Part shown: in pieces, positions 11,001 to 22,534 of the stretch
Layout: each line of letters starts with the position of its first letter
How positions within the stretch are numbered: the first letter of the stretch is position 1
DNA from: Rostrohypoxylon terebratum
Lineage: Eukaryota; Ascomycota; Sordariomycetes; Xylariales; Hypoxylaceae
Length of the DNA: 64,000 nucleotides
Assembly (NCBI GenBank): GCA_022497145.1
Contig: MU385883.1
Span: 124,001-188,000 of the forward strand
Direction of reading: 5' to 3'
The notes under the pieces: generated by a model
The model's input: the letters and a program-made list of their open reading frames with translations, nothing else
Told to the model about the DNA's origin: nothing
The model's database searches: none
Translations under genes and position numbers: made by a program

Positions 11001-11822
11001 AAGGGTTCATGCTCGAAAACCCTCTTCTAACCACGGTTGGCGCCCTGATTGGAGTCAGTGGTTCCATTCTCTCATACATCATGTGCGTGGCTATGAATAG
11101 ATCTCTCATGAATGTTCTTTTCGGTGGCATATCTGCACCTGCGACAACGGACTTCAAGATGGAGGGGTCTGTAACAGAGACAAACGTAGAAGACACTACG
11201 GATATTCTTTTAAACGCCGAAAACGTGATTATCGTCGTTGGTTATGGTATGGCAGTTGCGAAAGCGCAGTATGCTATTAGCGAGATAACAAGGATGCTAC
11301 GCGCCAAAGGGGTCAACGTTCGCTTCGCTATCCACCCCGTCGCAGGTCGTATGCCGGGGCAATGCAATGTGTTGCTCGCGGAAGCCGGCGTCCCTTACGA
11401 CATCGTCCTCGAAATGGACGAGATCAACGATGACTTTGGCGAGACCGATGTGACGCTCGTCATTGGGTCAAATGATTGTGTCAACCCGCTTGCCAAAGAA
11501 CCGGGAAGCCCGATATATGGCATGCCCGTTCTTCATGTGTGGAATAGCAAGCAGGTGGTAGTGATGAAACGTGGAATGGCTAGCGGTTATGGTGAGTAGA
11601 GCCTCATGATATGAGGTACTTTACGTATATGTGCTAATGGTGCGATAGCCGATGTTCCCAACCCCATGTTTTACAAGCCGAACACCAAAATGTTGTTTAG
11701 CGACGCCAAAGTTGCTTGCGATGGTAAGTTACATCTTCTTACTAATCCTATTGAAACATACAGGCCATAGCTGACCTCAACTACTACTAGCTATCAAAAC
11801 AGCTATTGAATCCCGAACCTAG
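8013..11822 (+). CDS. Proton-translocating NAD(P) transhydrogenase, mitochondrial
   Basis: The protein transfers hydride from NADH to NADP+ coupled to proton entry across the mitochondrial inner membrane, supplying matrix NADPH. Nine exons: 8013-8112, 8207-8935, 8994-9169, 9228-9459, 9515-9967, 10021-10173, 10221-11591, 11649-11723, 11791-11822; 1106 residues, close to animal NNT (about 1086). The order is the fused eukaryotic one. Domain I starts near residue 101 (GVPRETFTNERRVA) with the NAD-binding GCGIAG motif across the second intron, and TDLPSR...STLYSNNI at its end. A Pro-rich linker and a membrane domain of many hydrophobic helices follow. Domain III has the NADP-binding VGYGMAVAKAQY and ends after the GSNDCVNP and PNPMFYKPNTKM motifs. 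The large second exon has no in-frame ATG near its start. I therefore infer a first exon encoding an Arg-rich presequence (MMYRSLLRPALVANHASSR), joined by an intron with a TACTAAG branch site; this start is the least certain part. Catalytic regions look intact. Confidence 0.93.
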
Positions 11823-13116
11823 AATAGAAGCACCTTGCTTGAATGGAGCATTCATTTTAAATTCTAGCATCTCGCTCGCATTTAGATCCTACGTAGACTC
11901 TAGAGTCATGGATGTCGTGTTTCTCATTTCATCGCACTTTCAGGAGCAATGTCTGAGACGAAGGCTCAGAGTTTCGAGGCATGTCTCCTACTTACCTAAG
12001 CTAGACCTTCACAACCAAATCAAGTTCTTGCTACATCGCATTTTTGAGCTTTCTAGTGGATATTGAGGGATCTTGTCTTCATACTGCCAATATTCTCGTA
12101 GGAATATCATGAAGCGGCTATATGGAAGAGGTTGGTCCCACTTCGCTTTCGCGGTACTGTTAGAGCTTTTCAGATTATTATACCTTGTTAACCTGACCGT
12201 ACACCTAGTGAGCCTATACAGTCCTCTGAGATTCTCAATATCTTTGATTGACCTAGCAACATATTGGTATCTGTATAGCTCAAATCCTTAATATAAATGC
12301 TATGATTACGTACCTAAGCATTATATAATAATAGTATTACATAATGAAGCTTCCTTACATCAGATGATTTAGGGGAAGTATCATTAGTCATCACGCACTT
12401 AGTAAGATTAGTAAAGATATACTCTTTACGTAACCCTCCCTGGCAAAGTTCAATCGCGATCCATTTCCCCCTTTTAATAAGAAATAAAAGAATCGCAAAA
12501 TAAAAGGAACCTTTTCCGACTAGGTTCATTGGACCCTTGTTTTCATTTTGGATTTTTATGCTTGATTTACCCGGCTGAAATACTGGACGGCCAGGTCTTC
12601 AAAATCATCAAGACAGGTCTAGACGTAGGTACTATTTTTAATCGAGTTTCTAACATCTTTTCCTAGCGGACAAGGGGGCGATAATTAAGGGGTAAGTAAC
12701 AGATCCAGAAGAGTTGTTGATTTTTATGTAATTCACTCCATAATGCTGCAGGTTACTTAGATCAGCTGCGGAGTTGGACTTCCCATGACATTCCAAGGCT
12801 GCCAAGGAAGCTATGCTACCCACATTGAATTTATCCCCGCCGTAACATGGCGATGCTCTCCCTAGATTGGTGGGGTAATAGATCCCTATACCTCGATGTC
12901 GACGATGGATCATGGAGTGAATTGCTCCGGCGGGCGAAGCGACGCCAAGTCCTCGTATGAGAATTACCCCTGGTGAGAACGGGGAACTTCGCGTCCCAAG
13001 TATACCTATAATGTCTGGTCTTCCCAGGAAGAATATAAATAGGCCGCCCTGAGATGCGTTAAAGGGTTAGGGATCACCTGTTTCTTACCCCCAAACATCG
13101 CAAAACAAGAACCAAA
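11823..13116. other. Intergenic, no gene seen
   Basis: A 1.3 kb AT-rich spacer after the transhydrogenase. Short frames at 11806-12066, 12073-12291 and 12314-12913 have no protein-family character. The right end carries the TATA box of the beta-helix gene. Confidence 0.5.
13034..13041 (+). promoter_or_regulatory. TATA box of the beta-helix gene
   Basis: TATAAATA lies 83 bases upstream of the ATG at 13117, followed by an ACAAGAACCAAA-type leader typical of strongly expressed fungal secreted-protein genes. Confidence 0.6.
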
Positions 13117-14187
13117 ATGGCACGATTATCTGCTCTCGCAACGGTGCTTTCGCTGGTCTCTGCCATTCACGCCGCCGAGTGTGGCGCAGGCACACCAGAC
13201 GCGACAGTAACCGGTTCAGGGAGCTCTTTCAAGGCTACCAAAGGCTCAAGCTCAGTATACTCGGGTTCAGACTACCGCGCCGCTATCCAAGCCGCGTTAG
13301 ACTCGATCAGCAGCGGCCAGCGTGTCGCCGTCATGGCATCGGGATCTATCGGAGCGAACACCATCACGATCAGCAGCGGCAAGATCTTCGAGGGATGCGG
13401 CACCATCGATACTGGAAACCGTGCTGGTCACGGCGCCATCGAGTCGCTCGACACGACGGACGTGAAGATCCCGTTTCTCAAAATGACCGGAAACCCTTAC
13501 TTCGGGCTGCGCTTCTACGGAACCAAGAACCTAGCCCTCGGCCAAATCACTATGAATCTTAGCGGTGGTCTTGGCATCCGTTTCGACAGAGATAATGCGG
13601 CGAACTCGAACGTGACCATGGACACGATCAACGTCACCGGAGCCGGCAGCCACGCCGTAGAGACGTGGAACATCGACGGCCTCGAGATCAACCAGGTGAT
13701 TGCCAAGGACGTCGGCGAGTGCGGACTGCTCCTGCAGAAAACGACGAATGCGCATGTCGGGCTCGTGGACGGCGATAATGTGGCGGCGGGGACGGGGTAC
13801 GCGACGTTCCGGATGGCGAACAACAATGGGCAGAATGCGAACGGAAACTATAACACCAACGTGTACGTAGACCGCGTTAAGAGTCGCGGTGGTGGCCGAG
13901 GTATTTTTTGCGTCTCGCAGTCCGGGGCCGCGGTCATCACGGAGGTCGACCTTGCGGATAACGGTAACAATGCGATTCTCATCGAGAATTGCTATAACGT
14001 GTCGATCCGCGGGGGCAAGGTCAATGGCGGAGGGGAGGTTCGGATATCGGCTAGGGACGAGTTCCCGAACACGAAGGATGTCTGGATCACGCTGACGGTG
14101 GACGGCACGACGGTTAGGGAGTCGCCGTGCGGTGAGAATATTAACTGGACTCTGCAGGGTGCGGCTAGTAAGAATATCTGCTCCTAA
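13117..14187 (+). CDS. Secreted right-handed parallel beta-helix protein
   Basis: Intronless gene of 356 codons with signal peptide MARLSALATVLSLVSAIHA. The body is a chain of short Val/Ile/Asn-rich repeats (VTMDTINVTG, LEINQVIAKD, VYVDRVKSRG, ITEVDLADNG, VSIRGGKVNG) that alternate strands and turns as in the pectin-lyase fold. Paired cysteines near both ends suggest disulfide capping. The family is widespread in fungal secretomes and usually annotated as pectate lyase-like. It lacks the GH28 polygalacturonase hallmarks (NTD and GHG motifs), so I do not call it a polygalacturonase. A polysaccharide-active role on plant or fungal cell wall is inference from fold and secretion. Third-position GC is much higher than in the surrounding spacers, consistent with high expression. 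A TATA box sits 83 bases upstream. Confidence 0.8.
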   Translation: MARLSALATVLSLVSAIHAAECGAGTPDATVTGSGSSFKATKGSSSVYSGSDYRAAIQAALDSISSGQRVAVMASGSIGANTITISSGKIFEGCGTIDTGNRAGHGAIESLDTTDVKIPFLKMTGNPYFGLRFYGTKNLALGQITMNLSGGLGIRFDRDNAANSNVTMDTINVTGAGSHAVETWNIDGLEINQVIAKDVGECGLLLQKTTNAHVGLVDGDNVAAGTGYATFRMANNNGQNANGNYNTNVYVDRVKSRGGGRGIFCVSQSGAAVITEVDLADNGNNAILIENCYNVSIRGGKVNGGGEVRISARDEFPNTKDVWITLTVDGTTVRESPCGENINWTLQGAASKNICS

Positions 14188-14602
14188 GTCAAAGCTGCTG
14201 AATTTGTGACGTCGGGTCTGTTGGGTGTAAGATTGTATATAGCTAAATTAGTTTTATGAAATGAACATAGGTATTGATACAAATGTAAGGGTCATATTCA
14301 TTGACTTATGGTATGTTGTCAATGTCAATAATTCGATGTCGCGAAGCCGTCATAACCTGTTCTTTCCAATTTTTTTTTCAGGGGCAAGAATAAATCATAC
14401 TGAGGAGTACCTGACTTCCAAATGCAAACCATCATTCACCCCCTCTTTTCAATCAACACAATCAGCCATTCACTAATTCCAGAATAGCACATTCGTTCGT
14501 AGCATTCGAATAACCTCTGTCATTAACATGCCGTATGGTATATGGTAAGAGCAATTGTTCATTTCGTACTCCATCAACTACTTGTTGATTGCGCGGCGTA
14601 CC
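14188..14602. other. Intergenic between convergent genes
   Basis: About 400 bases; presumed 3' untranslated regions, nothing else seen. Confidence 0.5.
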
Positions 14603-15018
14603 TTACTTCGACAACCCAGAAATTCCGTGAAGCCCGGGTATAGAAGCCGGTAGATACCCTCCTTGCTCGTCTTTTCCCTGTCGTTCGGTCCGGTTGATGC
14701 CTTCTTTCGAGACAAGGTCGCCGACGGGCTGTAAGAGGCCCCCTTGCCCCACTTGTCCAGCAGCTAAGTTGTGAACGCCGTCCTGGATCGTGTCGACTTG
14801 CTGGATGCCAGTTATCTTGGCTTTATCTAGTTGTTCTATTGAGATTTGAAACCGTCAGAATCATTCCAAGGGGTGTAGGTGGATGGAGACAAGGTAAGCT
14901 TACCTCTCGTCGCGTAGCTCATCTTGTTGTCTTTGGTAAAGTACTTGAGAAAGTAGTCTTCGATCCATGGCATCCAATACTCATATTGCTCGTTGAACTT
15001 GCGCTTTGCCCACTCCAT
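14603..15018 (-). CDS. Conserved small fungal protein of unknown function
   Basis: Two exons on the minus strand, 15018-14904 and 14835-14603, separated by a 68-nt GT-AG intron, give 115 residues. The N-terminal half is charged and aromatic (MEWAKRKFNEQYEYWMPWIEDYFLKYF). After the splice come a helix-like QLDKAKITGIQQVDTIQDGV, the motif GQGGLLQPVGDLVSKEG and a Gly/Pro-rich tail ending GISGLSK. I recall proteins of this layout from many filamentous ascomycetes, always as uncharacterised. There is no signal peptide or membrane segment, so it is expected to be intracellular. The intron is required: reading through it stops after 60 codons. No functional partner is evident from its neighbours. 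Confidence 0.8.
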
Positions 15019-17051
15019 TTTGATATAGGTACCTACTATAATCCCTTTCTAGGTAATATATGTAGATAGGTAGGTAGTGTAGTGTCAGAAGGCGTCTCTT
15101 GTATGGAGTACCTGGCCAGACGTTTAGATAACAGAGTAGAAGGAGATAAGACGGAATGTTGGTAGAAAAAACAGAGTCAAGTATTAAATTCGAAATTCAC
15201 ACATCACATGCTTCCGCACTACGAACTACGAACATCTACGTAAGTCGGCATAGTACCCAATGTGTTACAAGATCAGGCGTGGCGGCCTCCTACGTCATTG
15301 GTGGCTGATTTGTGAATGCTGATTGGTCCATTCGCAGAATTGAGGACGAAACAGGGAATTTCCAAGTTTCCTAGCCCACACACCCCTTTGCTGGCGGAGG
15401 TATAAGATGTCATCGAGATGGCCAGCCATGTTGGTCTGCTAATAGTGGGAAATTTTAAGTTTAAGATATTTGATTCAATTTCCCGTGGTTTGGGACAAGA
15501 CGGAGTCTAGATTCATCAGCACCAAGCTCGTAGGCTGCACGTAGACTTTGAAAAATGTTATCATGTAAGTAATCTAATCTACTTATGTGCCGCAGCATTC
15601 TGTTTAAGTTAAAAAAGACGGGCCTGACTGATTGATTCATGGGCTATCGTTACAAGAAACAGTAATCATCACCAATGCCTACAAAGGGGGCGCCCAGGCT
15701 GCCAGGGCACATTTACGGGATACGGGACACTAGAAGCATCCCCTAAAAGCAGCCTGAGAAGTTTCTAGCGACCGACCGCCGGATCCGACCGCTTTGATCA
15801 ATGAGTCCCTAGAGGTCTCACGTGTGTATTATGGTAAGATGCACTTCTTTTCCAAAGACGTCCATATTCTGGGAGCGAATGAAGAGACCTCTCCGCTAAA
15901 ACTGAGCTGCGGTAAGCAATTCAACACTTCAATAAATTGCGAACGATGACAAGCCTGGTCCTTCGGCGAGAGACCAGCATAGTAAGCAGCATTTAGGAAT
16001 AACTGAGAAAAAGCACTTTGACCTGTACCCATTCGTGTTTACGTCGAGAAACACCTACAGGCTCCATGTTTGAGTTTGAAGTTGAAATGGCTCTCTAGAC
16101 AGGGCAGCTAGAGGGCAAACAAGGTGCGCATGGAACCATGCTACCTACCTAGTACCTAGTTTGGAGGGCTGACCGACCACTACCCAGGTTCTAGGTCCTA
16201 GGTAGCTCCAGGGCTACTTATAGCTTACCCCGCGCTGTCCTGAATCTACTGGAGGCGAGGAGGATCTTAGGGTATCAATGACAGGAGACAGGCTTTACGC
16301 CCCCAATTTACAGGTACCCAATCGCCGAGCGTAAAGCTATCAAGTGTGCTACACAAGTGCATAAAGCCCCAAAACATGCCGAATTGCAGCTTATTTAAGG
16401 GGTCAGCGCCGGCCTGTCCAGCCTGTCCTAACCCACGAAGGATCTTAATCATAAGTTTAATTCACGATTCTCGCTACCAGTCGCGAATTGAGATAGGACT
16501 TTTGGACTTGCCCCAAAACAGAACGAACATAAGACTCGACCATGTTACATGTATATAACTCTAAAGATTGGTTTCGACTATAGATTACGTTACCTTTTTG
16601 CACTCCTGCAGTGAGACGAGGATCACTGCAATTGTGAAGGACAGCATTGACCCATAACAGCGTAATACGACCGTGACAATTACGATTATTCCTTATATCG
16701 AGCTCAGAGAACGTGGTCGACGTTCAATTATCCCTACCTCTAAGGAAGGAAACACACCTAGCCATGCTGGTACGACTGCAGAATATGCAGTAGGGGATGT
16801 GAGTTTACAGAAAAGGGGACTTAGGTCTTATATCCCTCAGAGCCGCCTCGCGGTATATCATTGTCAGTAGTCATATACATGTGACTTTGATACTCTATTG
16901 TATTACTCTGAAGCAATGAGGCTGAACTCCTCTTCTACTTCTCCCGCCCCTACGATGCTGAGTATAAGTCTTAGCAACTTTCTGCTTTCTTCACTAATCC
17001 TCCATACTTTGACCTGTTACCTATCTTTAAAGACATAAGGTTCAATTCATA
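15019..17051. other. Intergenic, no gene seen
   Basis: A 2.0 kb spacer with scattered CTAGGTA words around 16140-16205 and an 8-bp inverted repeat TGCAGTGA/TCACTGCA (16607-16614 and 16623-16630). Frames at 15829-16032 (minus) and 16346-16558 look random. Confidence 0.5.
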
Positions 17052-18446
17052 ATGGCTCGCGACAATTCAGCGTATTATATGCGTCCGGAGCAGATGGTCG
17101 CAGCTGCCATAGCATTATCAATCGTCGATATCTTGGCTGTTGCGTTTCGGTTCTGGGCGCGGAAGATGCAAAAGGAGCCTCCCAAGGCAGACGATTGGTT
17201 GGTGATACCTGCAACGGTAATGTATTTTCTGACAAGACTTGGGCATAATTTATACACTAATCACTGGCGTACAGCTCATGACCGTAGGAATCGCTATTGC
17301 CGAAGTCTACGGAGTCTCGAAACGAGCGTTCGGATACCGCACTATGGTGCCCAATGGCTATACAGGAAGCATATCCGACCTAACGACACCTCAATTGACG
17401 CTAAAAGCACAGGTTAGACACATCTCATCGATCTCATCTCAGCAAGACTGATCATCGCTAATGAGAGACTATGCAGATCGAATGGGCATTCCTTCTCATG
17501 TTTCCCATAGCAGTAGCATGTACGAAATCGAGCTTCCTGTTCTTCTACATGCGCGTCTTCGCGATTGAGAAACGTGACACCATCAACAAGCTCCTCGTAG
17601 GATTCAATATCTTGATAGCGACATGGTGCATAGCGTTGTTCATCGCAACCCTCTTCGAATGCGACCACCATTTCTGGAGGATTTGGAATTCCGAGGCGGA
17701 GTTCCAAGCGCGGTGTTCATATACCGTCAACTTGGTTTTTACACTTTGTATCACGGACTTTATTACGGATTTGTTCATAATCATCATCCCTATCCCGCTG
17801 GTAAGGAGATGTCTGGTGACGCGAATTGACCATTGTCAATGCTAAATTGGCATATAGGTGTACCGGCTAAACATGTCTACGTCAAGGAAGATTAGTATTT
17901 GCTTCATGTTTCTCCTCGGGGGAGTGTAAGTTGCCTTCACCAAGAGGCATCGTATTCTAGCTAACGTACAGCAGCACTGTCGTTGTATCTTTGATCAGAT
18001 TCATCATGATGGCTGGACGTTTCATGGGGAATTTCGATATAACCGATGACAACATCCGTGAGTGCTCACCCATCAATAACATCATTATGTTCGGCATACA
18101 CTGATATTATTCAGTTGGCGTGACGGCTTGTCTCTATTGGGGGGTGGTGGAATGTGGTATGGGGGTCCTAAGCGCATGCCTCCCAACCATTCAAGTCGTC
18201 TTTAGGAAATTGGTATGGGAACCAGCGGTTAGCTCAAGCAAGAGCCGCTTCAGCTCCCGCTCTTCCGGATCCTTCAAATCTGAGACCATTCACGTTAACC
18301 AGACCGCCGACATTACATACAACAAAAAGCACTATACCATCAGCCGAGAGACTTCGCCATCGTATTTGGCCCACGATCCGAACTGCTATGATACACGTCG
18401 ATCCGATGTTTCTTCACTTGACAGTCGCGTTGGGGCGGCTATATAA
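17052..18446 (+). CDS. Pth11-like seven-helix receptor (fungal rhodopsin domain)
   Basis: Six exons, 17052-17216, 17275-17412, 17477-17800, 17858-17925, 17972-18057 and 18115-18446, all GT-AG, give 370 residues. The N-terminal helix (VAAAIALSIVDILAVAFRFWAR) is followed by the family signature PKADDWLVIPA, matching the W/DDW motif of the fungal rhodopsin-domain proteins (PF20684). Further helices are EWAFLLMFPIAVACTKSSFLFFYMR, LLVGFNILIATWCIALFIATLF, the segment with CITDFITDLFIIIIPIPL, ICFMFLLGGV and LYWGVVECGMGVLSACLP, for about seven in all. The C-terminal 75 residues are Ser-rich and cytosolic. Members are plasma-membrane proteins considered G-protein-coupled-receptor-like, and Pth11 itself senses surface cues. 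It has no CFEM domain. The acceptor before exon 5 could shift by three bases (CAGCAG), adding or removing one residue. An FAD-linked oxidase lies downstream in the same direction. Confidence 0.9.
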
Positions 18447-18962
18447 TAGGGGCAAAGTGCCAAGCTTGTGGTCATAGCTCGAAGAATAAAGACCCATACC
18501 GATGCGGTCCACTCTGCGACGACGTCACGAAAGGAATTACACAGATGCCTGGTATGGTGCTGTTGATCGAACCCAAATGGGAGACAGGGAATAGTTGCAC
18601 GAGTAGCGTTCAATGATAAATCCATACCTAGTAGAATATCTTGATAGTTGATAGGTGATAGTTGAAACGTTGTTGCACGTATGCCTGATGCCACATAATC
18701 CCAACAAGAATCTCACCGCTGCTGTAGGGTGGTCTTCTGATTGGAGGCTTTTGCTTCTTAGTTGCTGACGACACCCGTGGAAACCACCCATCTCTAAATC
18801 CGGTCCGGGATCAGTTTTATGCCTTAAAATCCGGGGCACGGAGCATAAATGAGGTGTCAATGATTAAAAAATATGTGATTTGATTTTTTTCGCTTTCCTT
18901 ATCTCCTTTTCACCTTGTCTTCTCTGCTCCTTTCTTGATTGTTCGGTCGAGAAGGTTCAGAT
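18447..18962. other. Intergenic, promoter of FAD-linked oxidase
   Basis: About 500 bases, with a pyrimidine-rich tract (CTTTCCTTATCTCC and onward) just before the next ATG. No gene seen. Confidence 0.5.
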
Positions 18963-20594
18963 ATGGAGGTCATTGCCGCTGTGGCCGCGAGCGCTATAGC
19001 GTCCGCCTGTCAGCATGCCGTTCTCGGTAGCTGGCTCGCAAACATCTGTCCCCAAAGGGACTACGTCAGCGAGCTCGGGGAAAGGCTTTCACGGAATGCG
19101 CATATCTATATTCCAGGGTCGGATGATTTCGCTACGGCGACGACTCGTTGGTCTGCAGGACACAACCCGGACGTTAAGCTCGTTGTAGTCCCAAGCATCG
19201 AAAATGATGTTGCTGAGACGGTAAGGATCTTGAACGGAACATGCTCGGGGGATTTGAGACGCGAGAGCGCTAATCAGATCTAAGGTGAAATATGCGAATG
19301 AGCTAGGCATGCCCTTTCTCGCTCTCAGCGGCGGTCATGGTGCAATCAAGACGGTCGGCAGAATGAAAGGCGGCATCCAGATTTGGCTGCATCAATTAAA
19401 CAGTGTTGAGATTTCGGAAGACGGGACTCAGGCTAAGATCGGCGGTGGGGCAAAAACGAAGGAGGTCGTCGATGCGCTTTGGGCTGGTGAAAAACAGACG
19501 GTGACCGGGCTCTGCGAATGCACTAGCATTCTGGGACCCGGCTTAGGAGGCGGACACGGTATTCTTCAGGGACACCACGGGCTTGTTTCCGACCAGTTCT
19601 TGTCCATGAATATTGTGCTAGCTGACGGAAGCCTACGAACTATTGACGAGAGTTCTGACCTTTGGTGGGCTATGCAAGGCGCCGGCCACAATTTTGGCAT
19701 CGTGACCTCTGTCACGATGAAGATTTACGAGTTAATAACTCGGGATTGGACGTACGAGAGCTTTATCTACACGGGCGACAAGGTGGAAGCCCTGTATGAA
19801 CACATCAACGAGCACCTCATGAAGGATGGCTCTCAGCCGATTGAGATTTTACACTACTCTTTCTTTTTCAATAACCCGGAGATTGACCCGAACAATGTGA
19901 GTGATCTACCCGCAAGAGAGATATCTTTTTTTCTCGCGAAGGCTAACAGCATATATAGCCCTTGATTATGTTCTTCATTCTCGAAGAAGGAAATATGGTA
20001 GTTAATCCAACCTATACCACGCCTTTCCACAAGATGGGACCTATAGCAGTTGATGGCGAACCAGGTATCTATAAAGATATAGCAGAGTGGACAAGTAATG
20101 GAAAGGACTCTCCAGCCTGTCAAAAGGCCGGGATGGTTAATTATCGCTTCCCCATTGATGTCGAGTCGTACAACATCCCGGCTCAGCGTCAAGTATACGA
20201 CCTCTTCGCGTCCGCTACGAAGGAGACCCCCGCGTTGAACGGTTCCTTCTTCCTCTTCGAAGGTTTCGGTACGCAAGGTGTAAAAGCCATACCCAGTGAA
20301 TCAACTGCGTACCCTTCCAGAAGCGACAATCTGCTCATCTCCCCGGTGATCAACTACGCAGGCGACGACGCGGAACTGGACAAGAAGGCTGTCGAACTAG
20401 GCGAGAACCTGCGCCGGATCCTGCACGAAGCCACAGGCCGGGAGGAGATGCACACGTATGTGAACTACGCGTACGGAGAGGAGACGAAGGAGAACATGTA
20501 TGGCTATGAGCAGTGGCGCCAGGATCGTCTGCTAGAGCTGAAAAACAAGTATGACCCTCAGCGTAAGTTTAGCTTCTACGCACCCATCGCATAG
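18963..20594 (+). CDS. FAD-linked oxidoreductase, BBE type (bicovalent)
   Basis: Three exons, 18963-19220, 19285-19896 and 19959-20594, give 501 residues. The FAD-binding domain (PF01565) shows PFLALSGGHG, whose His is the usual 8-alpha-histidyl flavin attachment site. It also shows GLCECTSILGPGLGGGHG, with a Cys at the position used for a second covalent bond in berberine-bridge-like enzymes. The substrate domain follows, and the C-terminal BBE motif (YVNYAYG...YGYEQWRQDRLLELKNKYDP) is complete. Such enzymes oxidise sugars, alkaloids or polyketide intermediates with O2. The N-terminal 15 residues (MEVIAAVAASAIASA) are Ala-rich but not a clear signal peptide. A Pth11-like receptor lies upstream and an NmrA-like protein downstream, all on the plus strand; there is no core biosynthetic enzyme nearby. 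The substrate is unknown. Confidence 0.92.
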
Positions 20595-21175
20595 AAGGTA
20601 GCAACGTGCAGGGGGGCTATATATCCAGGAGCCTGAAATATAGGGGCTGCTTGCTGATTAATATGAGCCGTCTTGAAAACGCATTGTAACCTCGCCTCGA
20701 AGCTTTGCTGTCTAAGCGTATGATATTATCGTGCCACCGCGATGTTGATTGCGCATATTTGTAAGCCGGTGTTCAAACAGCCAATTGGCAATAAGAGCGA
20801 AGCTTGAGGACAGTTTGATTCTTGAGGCTCGAGATATGGTTGTGAAGGATTCACTGATTCCAAGCGGGGGTTAATTTTCGGCGTGAGTCATGCAATCAAT
20901 CTGAGCGTTTTTTGCGTACGCTCTCGGCTTTACGGATCGTCGTTAAACCCGACTGAGCTGTGCTCTCTGGCATCAAATCGTGGTCGATCGGGGTTCGCTT
21001 TCCGGAGCAGGGCTGCGATACGCTGACGGAGAAAATGAACGTTTGGGTAATATTGTTACCATGTACTTCGCATTTTTGTCAGCCTGGTTCTTATAAATTC
21101 GTAGCCTTGCGACCCTCAGGAGTTGCATTTCCGTAGACAAGTCGACACGCGCACGCATATACACATATAAACACC
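20595..21175. other. Intergenic, no gene seen
   Basis: About 580 bases between two co-directed genes; presumed terminator and promoter. Confidence 0.5.
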
Positions 21176-22276
21176 ATGTCTTTCAACCGTATTGCAGTCT
21201 ATGGCCATCGTGGCTGGGCTGGTTCGGCCATCTTCAAGGCTCTAGTAGCGTCGGGTGCACCAGTCAAAGTTATTTATCGTCCAGGTTCAGACGTTTCCAG
21301 CATCCCATCGGGAGTACCCAAAGTCGAGCTAGATATCGAGAAGCAGCAGGAAGAACTTGTTGCTGCTCTGCGAGATATAGACATCGTCATGTAAGATTTT
21401 GAAGTCAAAACCGCTAATTTTATTACCATGCTAACAGAAGCCGAAGTTCTTTAGTCGGCCATGAGGGGGTATCAAGGCAGCTCGCGTTCGTAAAGGCGAT
21501 CCCAAGCACTCACGTCAAGCTCTTCGTACCTTCGGACCTTGGTATTAAAGTGTTGGATGAGCAAGGCTTCCGCGTCCCTGTGAACAAGACCAAGCATGAG
21601 GTTGTCGAAGCAGCTAAGAAAGCAGGTATTCCAACAGCTGTGGTCCAAGTTGGTTGCTTTGCTGAATCGGCGTTCTCAATCGCGTATGTATGAAACAACC
21701 CTGAAAGTAGAATCGAAAGGCTCAAGTTGATAGGATAATGGGGGTCGACTATCCCGGTAATCGAATGGTTTTTACCGGCGATAGTGCCAACCAGCTTGTA
21801 AGCATATGGTTAGTACTACACCTCTTCCTACCATAACACCACGGCTAATATCTATCGTAACTAGCACGAGAGACTACGTCGCTGCAGCCTATGCATCGAT
21901 CTTCGCTAGGACTCCTCCGGCCAAACTAGCGGGTCGGGTCATCGGCGTTTCGGAATTGAAGGCCACTGGGAATGAAATCGCCGCTGCGCTAACGAAAAAG
22001 TACGGAGCAGAACCGCATATATTCAGGCACAGCTTGGAAAAAGTTGACAATGAGATCGAAACGTGTATCAAGAACGGAATACCTCTATCCTTGGCCTGGT
22101 GGTGTCGCAAAACGTGGGGCAATGGGAACTTGGTGAAATCTATCGGCGATGAAATTTGGGATGTCGAGAGTTACCGGAAAGCCACACTTGAAGAGCTACT
22201 TGTTGATGGTAAGTTGGCACCTTACCGCGATGTCCCTCCACAAGTGTCACAAGCTTTCAATTCTACAATCCATTAG
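21176..22276 (+). CDS. NmrA-like / isoflavone-reductase-like protein
   Basis: Four exons, 21176-21390, 21438-21683, 21734-21808 and 21865-22276, give 315 residues. The N-terminus IAVYGHRGWAGSAIFKAL is a Rossmann dinucleotide loop of the GxxGxxG type with substitutions. LFVPSDLGIKV is the conserved strand seen in NmrA/phenylcoumaran-benzylic-ether-reductase proteins, and VNKTKHEVVEAAKKAG carries the Lys at the usual catalytic or structural place. The family contains both NAD(P)H-dependent reductases and redox-sensing regulators such as NmrA, and the sequence alone does not decide between them. It is predicted soluble and cytosolic. Intron 3 uses donor GTTAGT at 21809; the GTAAGC 13 bases earlier would break the frame. 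It lies downstream of the FAD-linked oxidase on the same strand, so a shared pathway is possible but unproven. Confidence 0.88.
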
Positions 22277-22534
22277 CCATAAGCCATAACCACAGGTGAA
22301 AACGAGTTAAAGCATGAAGCATTGTATAATAGCCGCCTCACTCCAATGCGCTCGGCCGCTCGGCCTTCAAGTCGATGATGGTCGACTAAATTCCTAGAAA
22401 CAGATTGGACGATCATTCTGAAGTATGTCAAATTTGAACAAATACTGGTAACGATTTATGATTGGTAACGCCTCGGCTCTAGCTGCTCCATAACGTTTAA
22501 GTTGTGAATATGTACAAAGCAATCTATTGTGCTA

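Noticed and set aside
13117..14187. Calling the beta-helix protein a GH28 polygalacturonase
   Set aside because: The NTD, DD and GHG catalytic motifs of GH28 are not present in the translation.
17052..22276. Secondary-metabolite gene cluster (receptor, FAD-linked oxidase, NmrA-like)
   Set aside because: No PKS, NRPS, terpene synthase, prenyltransferase, P450 or pathway regulator is visible nearby, so the three genes alone do not support a cluster.
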